A stretch of DNA of 64,000 nucleotides from Microbacterium hydrothermale (GTDB lineage Bacteria > Actinomycetota > Actinomycetes > Actinomycetales > Microbacteriaceae). The stretch is from NCBI RefSeq assembly GCF_004854025.1, contig NZ_STGM01000002.1, positions 372,001-436,000 on the forward strand, given 5' to 3'. Made by a program: the position numbers and the translations under genes. Below are positions 35,618 to 43,699 of the stretch, piece after piece (the first letter of the stretch is position 1; the number at the start of each line of letters is the position of its first letter). Under the pieces are notes generated by a model. That model was not told the DNA's origin and ran no database searches. It saw nothing but the letters and a program-made list of their open reading frames with translations.

Positions 35618-36522
35618 GACGTCCTCCGGAGCCAGCGGCTGATGCGGTTGATCGAGAGCACGGTCGCCACCGTGACCACGGCGGGCCAGACGACGAGCCA
35701 CGGCGCGCGCGGATAGTCCTTGCCGGCCGAGATGAGCAGACCCCAGTCGGATGCCGGGGGCGGATCGCCGTAGCCGAGGAAGGCGAGCCCCGCGATGACG
35801 AGGATCGACAGCCCGAACTGCAGCACGGCGAGCGGGATGAGCGAGCGCGAGGCGTTGGGGAGCACGTGTCGGAACAGCACGTGCAGACTCGAGCCGCCCT
35901 GCAGGCGCGCCGCCTCGACGAACACCGCCGAGCGCACGCGCAGCACCTCGGACCGCATGACCCGCGCGAACACGGCGACGGCCGAGACGCCCGTGGCGAT
36001 CGCGGCGTTGATGGTCTGGAAGCCCAGCGAGCTCACGATCACCACGGCGAGCAGGAAGGCCGGGATGGCCAGCAGCACGTCGACGAGACGGGCGAGTACG
36101 GTGTCGGTCCACGATCCGAGAAATCCGGCGAGCAGTCCGATGAGCCCGCCCACGATGACCCCGATCGCCACGGCGACGAGGGCACTGGTCACCGACGACT
36201 GCGCGCCGAAGACGATACGGGCGAACAGATCGCGACCGAGGTGGTCGGTGCCCAGCAGGTGCGCCGCGCTCGGCGGCTGCAGCTTGTCGGCGGGCACCCC
36301 CTGCGCGGGATTCTGCGCGGTGAAGAGCCACGGCGCGAGCGAGAAGGCCACGACCACGGCGACGACCGCGAACGAGACGATCACGTCGATCGGAACGGAG
36401 AGACGGATGCCACGGATGCGGGCGAGCGGCCCGCCCGGCACTGATTCCGGTACCGATCCCGGCGACGGGTCGGCCGCGGGCGGCACCGGGGATGCGACCG
36501 GGGGCAGGGGCGCGGCGGTCAT
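35614..36522 (-). CDS. Peptide-type ABC transporter permease (DppC family)
   Basis: 302 aa. A Pro-rich N-terminus leads into a first helix at about 48-68, and an OppC-like periplasmic segment contains PSAAHLLGTDHLGRDLFARI, the family hallmark. Coupling loop: FVEAARLQGGSSLHVLFRHV. It overlaps DppB upstream and the ATPase downstream. Confidence 0.94.
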   Translation of the reverse strand: MTAAPLPPVASPVPPAADPSPGSVPESVPGGPLARIRGIRLSVPIDVIVSFAVVAVVVAFSLAPWLFTAQNPAQGVPADKLQPPSAAHLLGTDHLGRDLFARIVFGAQSSVTSALVAVAIGVIVGGLIGLLAGFLGSWTDTVLARLVDVLLAIPAFLLAVVIVSSLGFQTINAAIATGVSAVAVFARVMRSEVLRVRSAVFVEAARLQGGSSLHVLFRHVLPNASRSLIPLAVLQFGLSILVIAGLAFLGYGDPPPASDWGLLISAGKDYPRAPWLVVWPAVVTVATVLSINRISRWLRRTS

Positions 36523-37535
36523 ACGATGCTCACCTCCTCACGGAGCGGCGGTGCGGGTTCGTCGGACGCGGGGGCGACGACCGCGCGCCCGCGCGCCCCG
36601 ATGAACACGCGGGGGTCGAGCAGCGGGTACGCGAGGTCGGCGAGGAGATTGACCACGACGAACACGATCGCCGCGAGCGAGACGACCGCCTGCAGCACCG
36701 GGAGGTCCTGGCTCGCGACGGCCTGCTCGACGAGGGTGCCGATGCCCACGCGACCGAAGATCGCCTCGGTGATGAGCGCGCCGCCCAGCAGCTCGCCGAC
36801 GATCAGCGCGAGCACGGTCACCGCCGGCAGCGCCGAGGGCTTCACGAGGTGACGCAGGAACAGCGCGCCCTGCCCGAGCCCGCGCGAGCGGGCCACCGCG
36901 ACGTACTCCTGCCGCGACTCGTGATCGAGCGAGGCGATGAGCACCTCGGCGAGCTGCGCCGAGACCGGGATGCCGAGCGCCACCGCCGCGAAGAACGTGC
37001 CCCACGGCGTCTCGGTGTCGATCATGCTGAACAGTCCGAGCCCGAACGCGAAGACGTGGATGAGCAGCAGGCCGATCACGAAGTTCGGGACGGACAGGAA
37101 CAGCGACGGCAGCGAGCGCAGGACGCCCTGACCGAAGCGCGCGGGCAGGAACTGCGTCCCGTACGCGATCGCCACGGCGAGGACGACGGCCACCAGCAGG
37201 GCAGCGGCCGCGAGGCTGAGGGTCGAGCCGAGCGCGTCGAGCACGAGGGTGCTCACGGGCAGGTTCGACCGCAGCGAGACGCCGAGGTCGCCCACGAGGA
37301 AGCGCCCGAGCGACGACGCGAGCTGCACCCACCAGGGTTGGTCGAGACCGTAGTAGGCCACGATGCGCGCGATGTCGTCTTCGGTGAAGCCGTTGTCGGG
37401 GTTTCGCAGCGTGCTCGTGATCGGGTCGCCGGGCAGGATGCTGATCACGAAGAACGTGAGCAGGTACGCCAGCAGCACGACGACGAGCGCCTGGCCCGTG
37501 CGCCGCAGCGCGAAGCGGCCGTAGGTGCGGAGCAT
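36519..37535 (-). CDS. Peptide-type ABC transporter permease (DppB family)
   Basis: 338 aa from the ATG at 37535, chosen because AAGGAGA lies 6 nt upstream; in-frame ATGs at 37550 and 37580 have no ribosome-binding site. The N-terminal helix and ILPGDP motif are typical of DppB, and the coupling loop SRQEYVAVARSRGLGQGALF is present. Confidence 0.92.
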   Translation of the reverse strand: MLRTYGRFALRRTGQALVVVLLAYLLTFFVISILPGDPITSTLRNPDNGFTEDDIARIVAYYGLDQPWWVQLASSLGRFLVGDLGVSLRSNLPVSTLVLDALGSTLSLAAAALLVAVVLAVAIAYGTQFLPARFGQGVLRSLPSLFLSVPNFVIGLLLIHVFAFGLGLFSMIDTETPWGTFFAAVALGIPVSAQLAEVLIASLDHESRQEYVAVARSRGLGQGALFLRHLVKPSALPAVTVLALIVGELLGGALITEAIFGRVGIGTLVEQAVASQDLPVLQAVVSLAAIVFVVVNLLADLAYPLLDPRVFIGARGRAVVAPASDEPAPPLREEVSIV

Positions 37536-37565
37536 GCTCTCTCCTTCCATGTCGGTGGGGCGAAC

Positions 37566-37593
37566 GGGGGCGGATGCCACGGCATCCGCCCCC
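37566..37593 (-). terminator. Intercistronic perfect hairpin between dppA-like and dppB-like genes
   Basis: GGGGGCGGATGCC (37566-37578) and GGCATCCGCCCCC (37581-37593) form a perfect 13-bp stem with a 2-nt gap and no T-run. It sits just after the binding-protein stop, where mRNA stabilisation or partial termination would keep the binding protein in excess. Confidence 0.65.
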
Positions 37594-37600
37594 CTTCGGA

Positions 37601-39247
37601 TCAGCTGTTCAGCCAGGCGTCCAGGTAGTACGCGTAGGCGAGGCCGTTGTAGCTGACGCCGCTGACCTCGGGTGACTGCACGTACACGCGCTGCACGATC
37701 TGGGTGAGCGGCACGAAGTAGCCTTGCTCGAGCACGTACCCCTGCAGTTCGTCGGCGACCTTTGCGCGGGCGTCGCGGTCGGTCGCCGTGGCGATCCGGG
37801 TCGAGAGGTCGTTCAGCGTGGCATCCGAGGTGCCGACCTTGAACCAGTCCTCGTCGCCCTTCTTCTGCGAGGTCAGGACGCCGGCCACGGTCCCGACGTC
37901 GACGAAGCTGCGGGTGATCTCGGTCGCGGGGATCGTCGCGTTGCCGATCACCTTCTGCCCGTAGGTGGGCACGTCGTAGGTCTCGAGGTTCACCTCGAAA
38001 CCGAGGGTCGTCAGCTGCTGGTCGACGAGCTCGTCGACCGCCTGCGAGGCCTGCAGGTACGGGTTGGGGTAGAGCGTGAACGACAGCTTCCGGCCGTTCT
38101 TCGTGCGGACGCCGTCGGCGCCCTTCGTCCAGCCCGCCTCGTCGAGCAGAGCCGCGGCTTTGTCGGGGTCGTACGCGAAGTCCGTCGTGTGGTCGGTGGC
38201 CTCGGGCACCGTGCTCTGGAACAGCGACTCGGCCGCGAACCAGTCGGGGGTGTAGACCGTCGAGAGGATCTCGTCCCGGTCGATGCCGTGTTGGACGGCC
38301 TGGCGCACCGTGAGGTCGTCGAAGGGGGCGACGGACGTGTTCAGCGCGTACCCGTTCACGAATCCGAGGTAGCGCGGCGTCTCGACGGTCAGACCCTCCT
38401 GCTTCAACGCCTCCAGATCCTGCGGGCTGGCGTTGTACGCCACCTGCGCCTGGCCCGACTCGACCGAGGCGGTGCGCAGGGTGGGCTCCGCGACCTGCTT
38501 GTAGGTGATCGTGTCGAGGTAGGCCGGGCCCTCGTGGCCGACGGCCTCGGGGCCCCAGTCGTAGTCGTCGCGCTTCTTCAGCACGACACTGTCACCCTCG
38601 GCGACCTTCTCGACGACGAACGGGCCGCTGCCGATGTCTTTCGTGAGGTCGGCCTGCTGCGCGGCGGGGAGGGCGAGGGTGGCCGGCGAGATGAGGATCG
38701 AGCCGTGGTAGGCCAGGGTCGGGATGAAGCTCAGGGTCGGAGCCGAGAACGACACCCTTACCGTCGTGGCATCCACCGCTTCGGCGCCCACGTAATTCGC
38801 CGATGGGAAAAGGCCGATGCGGTTGATGCCGTCGTCGGGACGCCCCTTCGCCCAGATGTCGATGTTCGCGACGACCGCGGCGGCATCCAGGGGCGTGCCG
38901 TCCGAGAAGGTGACGCCCTCCTTGAGGTGCAGGGTGAACTGCGTTTTGTCGGCGTTCTCGTCCCAGCTCTCGGCGATCCACGGGCTGAGGGTGCCCTCGG
39001 CGTCGACGTAGATCAGCTTGTCGGTGAGGTTGCCCCAGATCTGGCCCTGGTAGCTCGAGATCGCGCTGTTGTTGGGGATCCACGTGGCGCCGAGCGAGTC
39101 GATGAGGAAGACGAGGTCGCCGCCGGGCTTCGGCGAGGAACTCTCCGCCGGAGCGGCGGAGGATCCGGCGCCGCACCCGCTGAGCAGGACGGCGCCGACG
39201 GTGAGGGCGGAGGCGACGCCGAGGAGGCGTCGGAGGCGAGTGGTCAT
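37601..39247 (-). CDS. Peptide-type ABC transporter substrate-binding lipoprotein (DppA family)
   Basis: 548-aa solute-binding family 5 protein. Signal peptide with lipobox LLSGCG (Cys at about 25). The body has family-5 features such as AESWDENADKTQFTLHLKEG and an AVQHGIDRDEIL helix. Family members bind peptides, opines, nickel complexes or glycosides, so the ligand is open. Preceded by the GlcD-like gene with a 27-bp gap. Confidence 0.93.
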   Translation of the reverse strand: MTTRLRRLLGVASALTVGAVLLSGCGAGSSAAPAESSSPKPGGDLVFLIDSLGATWIPNNSAISSYQGQIWGNLTDKLIYVDAEGTLSPWIAESWDENADKTQFTLHLKEGVTFSDGTPLDAAAVVANIDIWAKGRPDDGINRIGLFPSANYVGAEAVDATTVRVSFSAPTLSFIPTLAYHGSILISPATLALPAAQQADLTKDIGSGPFVVEKVAEGDSVVLKKRDDYDWGPEAVGHEGPAYLDTITYKQVAEPTLRTASVESGQAQVAYNASPQDLEALKQEGLTVETPRYLGFVNGYALNTSVAPFDDLTVRQAVQHGIDRDEILSTVYTPDWFAAESLFQSTVPEATDHTTDFAYDPDKAAALLDEAGWTKGADGVRTKNGRKLSFTLYPNPYLQASQAVDELVDQQLTTLGFEVNLETYDVPTYGQKVIGNATIPATEITRSFVDVGTVAGVLTSQKKGDEDWFKVGTSDATLNDLSTRIATATDRDARAKVADELQGYVLEQGYFVPLTQIVQRVYVQSPEVSGVSYNGLAYAYYLDAWLNS

Positions 39248-39274
39248 GAGGATCCTTGTGCGGTGGGGAACGGG

Positions 39275-40693
39275 TTACAGGGCTTTTCCGGGGTTGAACA
39301 GACCCGCCGGATCGAGCGCGTGCTTGATCGCGAGCTGCGCGATGCGCACGCGCTCAATGAGCTCCTCGGCGGCGAGGTCGCGCTTGACCGTGCCGATGCC
39401 GTGCTCACCGCTGACCGTGCCGCCGACGGAGAGGGCCGCACGGACGAGGTCATCGGCCGCGTCGTGCAAGACCGCGGGCACGGTGGCGGGGTCGGCGCCG
39501 GCGGGGATGGGCAGGGTGATGACGGGGTGCAGGTTGCCGTCTCCGGCGTGGGCGACGGCGCTCACGGCGACGCCGTAGCGGGCCTCGAGGGCGGGGAAGC
39601 CCGCGAAGACGTCGGCGATCCGCGACTTCGGCACGGCCACGTCCCCGCCGACGAACCACGACCCGTCGCCGAGGCGACGGCCCGAGCGGCGCAGCTCCCA
39701 GAGCGTCTCGGCATCCGCCTCGCTCTCGACCGCGACGCGGGCGCCGACGGCCTCGAGCGCGGTGGTGAGCTCGGCGGTCTGCTCCTCGATGCCGAAGCCG
39801 TCGAGCTCGATGAGCAGCAGGGCCGCGCCGCGAGTGCGCAGGCCGGAGTCGTTGGCGGCGTCGATGCCGTCGAGGGTGGGCTCGTCGAGGAACTCGATGA
39901 CGCTGGGACGCACGCGCGACGCCGTGATGGCCCCGATCGCCGCCGCTCCCGCGGCGGTGGAGGCGAAGAACGCCGTCACCGTGCGGCGCGCGACGGGGAG
40001 CGGCCGGATGCGCACGGTCGCGGCGACCACGATGCCGAGCACCCCCTCCGACCCGACGAACAGCGACACGAGGTCGAGACCGGTCACGCCCTTGATCGAG
40101 CGGTGCCCGATCGACACGAGGCTCCCGTCGGCGAGGACGACGTCGAGGGCGAGCACCGACTCGCGTGTCACGCCGTACTTCGCGCAGCGCAGGCCCCCGG
40201 CGTTCGTGGCGATGTTGCCGCCGATCGTCGAGATGCGCCAGCTCGCGGGGTCGGGGGCGTAGAAGAGGCCGAGCGGGGCGAGGTGCTCGTTGAGGGCCGC
40301 GTTCAGGACGCCGGGCTCGACGACCGCGATCTCGTCGGCCGGCGACACCTCGACGATGCGATCGAGGCGATCGGTCGAGACGACGAGCTGGTCGCGGGTC
40401 GCGGTTGCCCCTCCCGACAGTCCGCTGCCGGCCCCGCGCGGCACGACGCTCACCCCGTACCGCGCGGCCAGGCGCACGAGCTGCTGCACCTCGAGGGCGG
40501 TCGTCGGAAAAGCCACCGCGGGCCCGTCGACCTCGACGCCCTCACCGTGACGCGGCGCCGTGCCGGCGTCCCACGCGAACGGGGCCGTCGCGGCGGACGG
40601 CGCGCGCACGTCGAGGTGCGGCGCCTCCGCGGCCACGGCTTCGAGCAGGGCGGACAGGCCCGTGCGGAGGACGGTCGCGGGGGGAGCGCTCAT
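39275..40693 (-). CDS. FAD-linked oxidase (glycolate oxidase GlcD/D-lactate dehydrogenase-like)
   Basis: 472 aa. The PCMH FAD-binding domain contains VPRGAGSGLSGGAT and the STIGGNIATNAGG loop; the C-terminal half has the family HAGDGNLHPVI and GEHGIGTVKRDL motifs. It oxidises 2-hydroxy acids to 2-oxo acids. As first gene of the Dpp-aminotransferase operon it suggests that the imported compound yields a hydroxy acid that is oxidised and then transaminated. TAGCTT at about 40738-40733 is a possible -10. Confidence 0.93.
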   Translation of the reverse strand: MSAPPATVLRTGLSALLEAVAAEAPHLDVRAPSAATAPFAWDAGTAPRHGEGVEVDGPAVAFPTTALEVQQLVRLAARYGVSVVPRGAGSGLSGGATATRDQLVVSTDRLDRIVEVSPADEIAVVEPGVLNAALNEHLAPLGLFYAPDPASWRISTIGGNIATNAGGLRCAKYGVTRESVLALDVVLADGSLVSIGHRSIKGVTGLDLVSLFVGSEGVLGIVVAATVRIRPLPVARRTVTAFFASTAAGAAAIGAITASRVRPSVIEFLDEPTLDGIDAANDSGLRTRGAALLLIELDGFGIEEQTAELTTALEAVGARVAVESEADAETLWELRRSGRRLGDGSWFVGGDVAVPKSRIADVFAGFPALEARYGVAVSAVAHAGDGNLHPVITLPIPAGADPATVPAVLHDAADDLVRAALSVGGTVSGEHGIGTVKRDLAAEELIERVRIAQLAIKHALDPAGLFNPGKAL

Positions 40694-40900
40694 GGGCGGG
40701 CCTCTCGGGATGGGGACGGAAGTGCAGCCGAAGCTAGGGCGACACCGGTGCCGCCCTCACCTCGACGGAAACGCGCCGTCGCGATGCGTCGCGGTCCGTC
40801 ACGCAACGTCGCGCGGCGTCACGATCGAGCGCGTGCGGGCGCGCTCCCGCTACGCTCCCGCGCTCCCGCTACGCTCCCGCGCTCCCGCGCCCCGCGCCCC

Positions 40901-40956
40901 GCACCGAGCACCGAGCACCGAGCACCGAGCACCGAGCACCGAGCACCGAGCACCGA
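40901..40956. repeat. Eight tandem copies of a 7-bp unit (GCACCGA)
   Basis: Eight perfect units end exactly where the left arm of family C copy 2 begins. Confidence 0.9.
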
Positions 40957-41007
40957 GTGTCCAGAACACCCGGACGAATCCCCGCGGCGTCCGGGTTTCG
41001 TGGACAC
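40957..41007. repeat. Inverted-repeat element, family C copy 2
   Basis: GTGTCCAGAACACCCGGACG (40957-40976) pairs at 17 of 20 positions with CGTCCGGGTTTCGTGGACAC (40988-41007). The centre GAATCCCCGCGG resembles copy 1 at 31221. Confidence 0.8.
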
Positions 41008-41153
41008 CCGACGCGCGATCGCAGCGCCGAGCACGCGTGCGCGCCGTAACAATGACGCCTCGCGGCGCTGTGTGACGCGCGCGATTGTGCCGCCGCGCGC
41101 CCGGCGGCACAGTAGGCCTCTCGGCGGGACCGGCCCGCCGCGAAGGAGCCCCG

Positions 41154-42350
41154 ATGCCCGACCGCATCCATCTCGCCGTCGCCCTGGACGGCGCCGGCTG
41201 GCACCCGGCCGCGTGGCGCGAGTCCACCGCCCGGCCCCGCGAGCTGACGTCGGCCGCCTACTGGCGCGACCTCGTGCGCACCGCCGACGACGCGGGTCTT
41301 CTCTTCGCCACGATCGAAGACGCGCTGAGCCTCGGCGGGCGTTCCTTCGAAGCGGATGCCGAGACCCGGCGCGATCGCGTGCGGGGGCGCCTCGACGCGG
41401 TGCTGCTGGCGTCGTTCCTCGCCCCGCTCACCGGGCGCCTCGGCCTCGTCCCGACCGCGACGACCGCCCACCCGGAGCCCTTCCACCTCGCGACGGGGCT
41501 GCAGACCCTCGATCACGCGAGCCGCGGCCGCGCGGGCGTGCGTCTCATCGCGGGCTCGACGCCCCAAGAGCGCGCGAACTTCGGACGCCGCACCGAGGGA
41601 CCCACCGGTCTCCCGGCATCCGGTCGCGTCGACGACGACCCCGCTCTGCTCGCGGCGTTCCGCGAGGCGGGAGAGGTCGCCGAGGCGATCCGCCTGCTCG
41701 CCGACTCGTGGGAGGACGACGCGATCGTGCGCGACCTCGAGACCGGGAAGTTCCTCGACCGCGATCGCGTGCACAACGTCGACTTCGCGGGCGAGTTCTT
41801 CTCGATCACCGGCGCCTCGATCGTGCCCCGCTCCCCGCAGGGTCAGCCGCTGATCACCGCGCTCGCGCACCAGAGCGTGCCCTACCGCTTCGCCGCGGAG
41901 CACGCCGACCTCGTGTTCGTCACCCCCGCCGATGCGGGGGAGGTCGGCGGCATCCTGAGCGAGCTCGACGGCGCCGCGGTCGACCGCGGAGAGCCCCTGC
42001 GCGTGTTCGCCGATCTGCTCGTGCTCGTCGAGGAGACGCGCGCCGAGGCGGAAGCCGTATGGAACCGCCTGCAGGACCGCGCACCGCTGCGCAGCGACGC
42101 GCGCGTCGTCGTGGGAAGCGCCGACGACGTCGTCGACGAGATCCGCGCGCTCGCCGCGGCGGGGGTGGACGGCATCCGCCTGCGCCCCGCGCGGCTGCCC
42201 GCCGACCTCGACGCGATCGCCGAGCGAGTCGTCCCGCGCGCGGCGGCCGCCGGCATCCTGTTGCCCGACGACGGGGCGCCGACGCTGCGCGAACGCCTCG
42301 GACTCCCCCGCCCCGCCAGCCGCTACGCCCGTCAGGAGGTCGGCGCATGA
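41154..42350 (+). CDS. LLM class flavin-dependent monooxygenase (first of pair)
   Basis: 398 aa, luciferase-like fold. ATG 41154 with AAGGAG about 7 nt upstream. Segments such as GRLGLVPTATTAHPEPFHLA and LDHASRGRAGVRLI match the NtaA/SnaA/DszA-type branch that uses FMNH2 from a separate reductase to cleave C-S or C-N bonds. It overlaps the second LLM gene by ATGA, so the pair is probably stoichiometric. Confidence 0.9.
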   Translation: MPDRIHLAVALDGAGWHPAAWRESTARPRELTSAAYWRDLVRTADDAGLLFATIEDALSLGGRSFEADAETRRDRVRGRLDAVLLASFLAPLTGRLGLVPTATTAHPEPFHLATGLQTLDHASRGRAGVRLIAGSTPQERANFGRRTEGPTGLPASGRVDDDPALLAAFREAGEVAEAIRLLADSWEDDAIVRDLETGKFLDRDRVHNVDFAGEFFSITGASIVPRSPQGQPLITALAHQSVPYRFAAEHADLVFVTPADAGEVGGILSELDGAAVDRGEPLRVFADLLVLVEETRAEAEAVWNRLQDRAPLRSDARVVVGSADDVVDEIRALAAAGVDGIRLRPARLPADLDAIAERVVPRAAAAGILLPDDGAPTLRERLGLPRPASRYARQEVGA

Positions 42351-43699
42351 CCCGCCGTCGGATCCATCTCGCCGCGCACTTCCCGGGCGTGAACAACACC
42401 ACCGTCTGGACCGACCCGTCGGCGGGCAGTCAGATCGACTTCTCGTCGTTCGAGTACTTCGCCCGCACCGCCGAGCGCGGCGTCTTCGACTACCTCTTCC
42501 TCGCCGAGGGGCTGCGGCTGCGCGAGCACCGCGGGCAGCTGCACGACCTCGACGTCGCCGGGCGCCCGAACACCCTCGCGATCCTCACCGCCCTGGCCGC
42601 GGTGACCGAGCACATCGGCCTCGTCGGCACGCTCAACACCACCTTCAACGAGCCGTACGAGCTCGCGCGACAGCTCGGCACGCTCGACCTGCTCTCGAAC
42701 GGGCGGGCCGGTTGGAACGCCGTCACCAGCTCCGACGCGTTCCACGGCGCGAACTTCCGCCGCGGCGGCTACCTCGACCACGCCGACCGCTACGTGCGGG
42801 CATCGGAGTTCGCGGCGCTGTCGAAGGCGCTCTGGTCGTCGTGGCGCGACGACGCGATCGAAGCGGATGCCGCGTCGGGGACGTTCCTGCGCGACGACGC
42901 GATCGCGCGCGTGCGGCACGCGTCGCGATTGTTCGACGTCGACGCGGTCTTCGACGTTCCGCCGTCGCCGCAGGGCCGACCCGTGATCGTACAGGCCGGG
43001 GACTCCCCCGACGGCCGCGACTTCGCGACCGAGCACGCCGACGTCATCTTCTCGCTGCACACCGCCTTCGACGACGCGCAGCAGTTCTACCGCGACGTGA
43101 AGGGGCGGCTCGCCGCCCACGGACGCGACGAGGACTCGCTCAAGATCCTGCCCGCAGCGACGTTCGTCCTCGGCGACACGGCGGCGGAGGCCCGCGAGCG
43201 CTCCCGCGAGATCGCCCTCGCCCAGGTGCGCCCGCAGACGGCGATCACCTACCTCGAGCAGATCTGGAACCGCGACCTCAGCGGCTACGACCCCGAGGGA
43301 CCTCTGCCCGACGTCGAACCCGACACGGGCGTCGAGACCGCGCAGGGCTTCGCGGGCCGGCACGCGGCGATCCGCGCGCGCGTGGGGCAGCTGCGCGCCC
43401 AGGCCGCGGCCGAGAACCTCAGCATCCGCGAGCTCGTCATCCGTCTCACCGCGAACCACACGTTCGTCGGGACGCCGGAGCACGTGGCATCCGAGATCGA
43501 CCGCTACGTGCAGGAGCGCGCGACCGACGGATTCACCGTCGTCGGACACGTCACCCCGCACGGCCTCGACGAGTTCGTCGAGAAGGTGGTCCCCCTGCTG
43601 CAGGAGCGCGGCTCGTACCGCCGCTCGTACGACGAGGGCGCGACACTGCACGACCTGCTCGGGCTGCCCTCCGTCGCGCGGGAGGTCGTCGGACGATGA
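42347..43699 (+). CDS. NtaA/DmoA-family FMN-dependent monooxygenase (second of pair)
   Basis: 450 aa, the size of the NtaA/SnaA/DmoA group. Recognisable motifs: HFPGVNNTTVWTDP near the N-terminus, GLVGTLNTTFNEPYELARQ and GRAGWNAVTSSD in the barrel. Characterised relatives oxidise nitrilotriacetate, dimethyl sulfide or pristinamycin precursors. With the first LLM protein and the following FAD/NAD(P) protein it forms a three-gene operon divergent from the Dpp-GlcD-aminotransferase operon. Confidence 0.92.
   Translation: MTRRRIHLAAHFPGVNNTTVWTDPSAGSQIDFSSFEYFARTAERGVFDYLFLAEGLRLREHRGQLHDLDVAGRPNTLAILTALAAVTEHIGLVGTLNTTFNEPYELARQLGTLDLLSNGRAGWNAVTSSDAFHGANFRRGGYLDHADRYVRASEFAALSKALWSSWRDDAIEADAASGTFLRDDAIARVRHASRLFDVDAVFDVPPSPQGRPVIVQAGDSPDGRDFATEHADVIFSLHTAFDDAQQFYRDVKGRLAAHGRDEDSLKILPAATFVLGDTAAEARERSREIALAQVRPQTAITYLEQIWNRDLSGYDPEGPLPDVEPDTGVETAQGFAGRHAAIRARVGQLRAQAAAENLSIRELVIRLTANHTFVGTPEHVASEIDRYVQERATDGFTVVGHVTPHGLDEFVEKVVPLLQERGSYRRSYDEGATLHDLLGLPSVAREVVGR

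Larger units (their letters stand above)
40694..41153. other. 460-bp divergent intergenic region with minisatellite and family C repeat
   Basis: It separates two divergent operons. It holds CGCTCCCGCTACG-type repeats (about 40838-40890), an eight-unit 7-bp tandem repeat (40901-40956) and a family C inverted repeat. No gene is supported. TAGGCC near 41113 is only a weak -10 candidate for the plus-strand operon. Confidence 0.6.

Noticed and set aside
40901..40956. 7-bp direct repeats as plasmid iterons or an origin
   Set aside because: No replication gene, DnaA box or A/T-rich region adjoins it, and the setting is a chromosomal divergent promoter region.
37724..43699. A plus-strand open frame of 1991 codons
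   Set aside because: It runs antisense to the Dpp/GlcD genes and only becomes real in its last 451 codons (the NtaA-like monooxygenase). High GC suppresses stop codons, and the composition is Arg/Gly/Val-rich with no domains.
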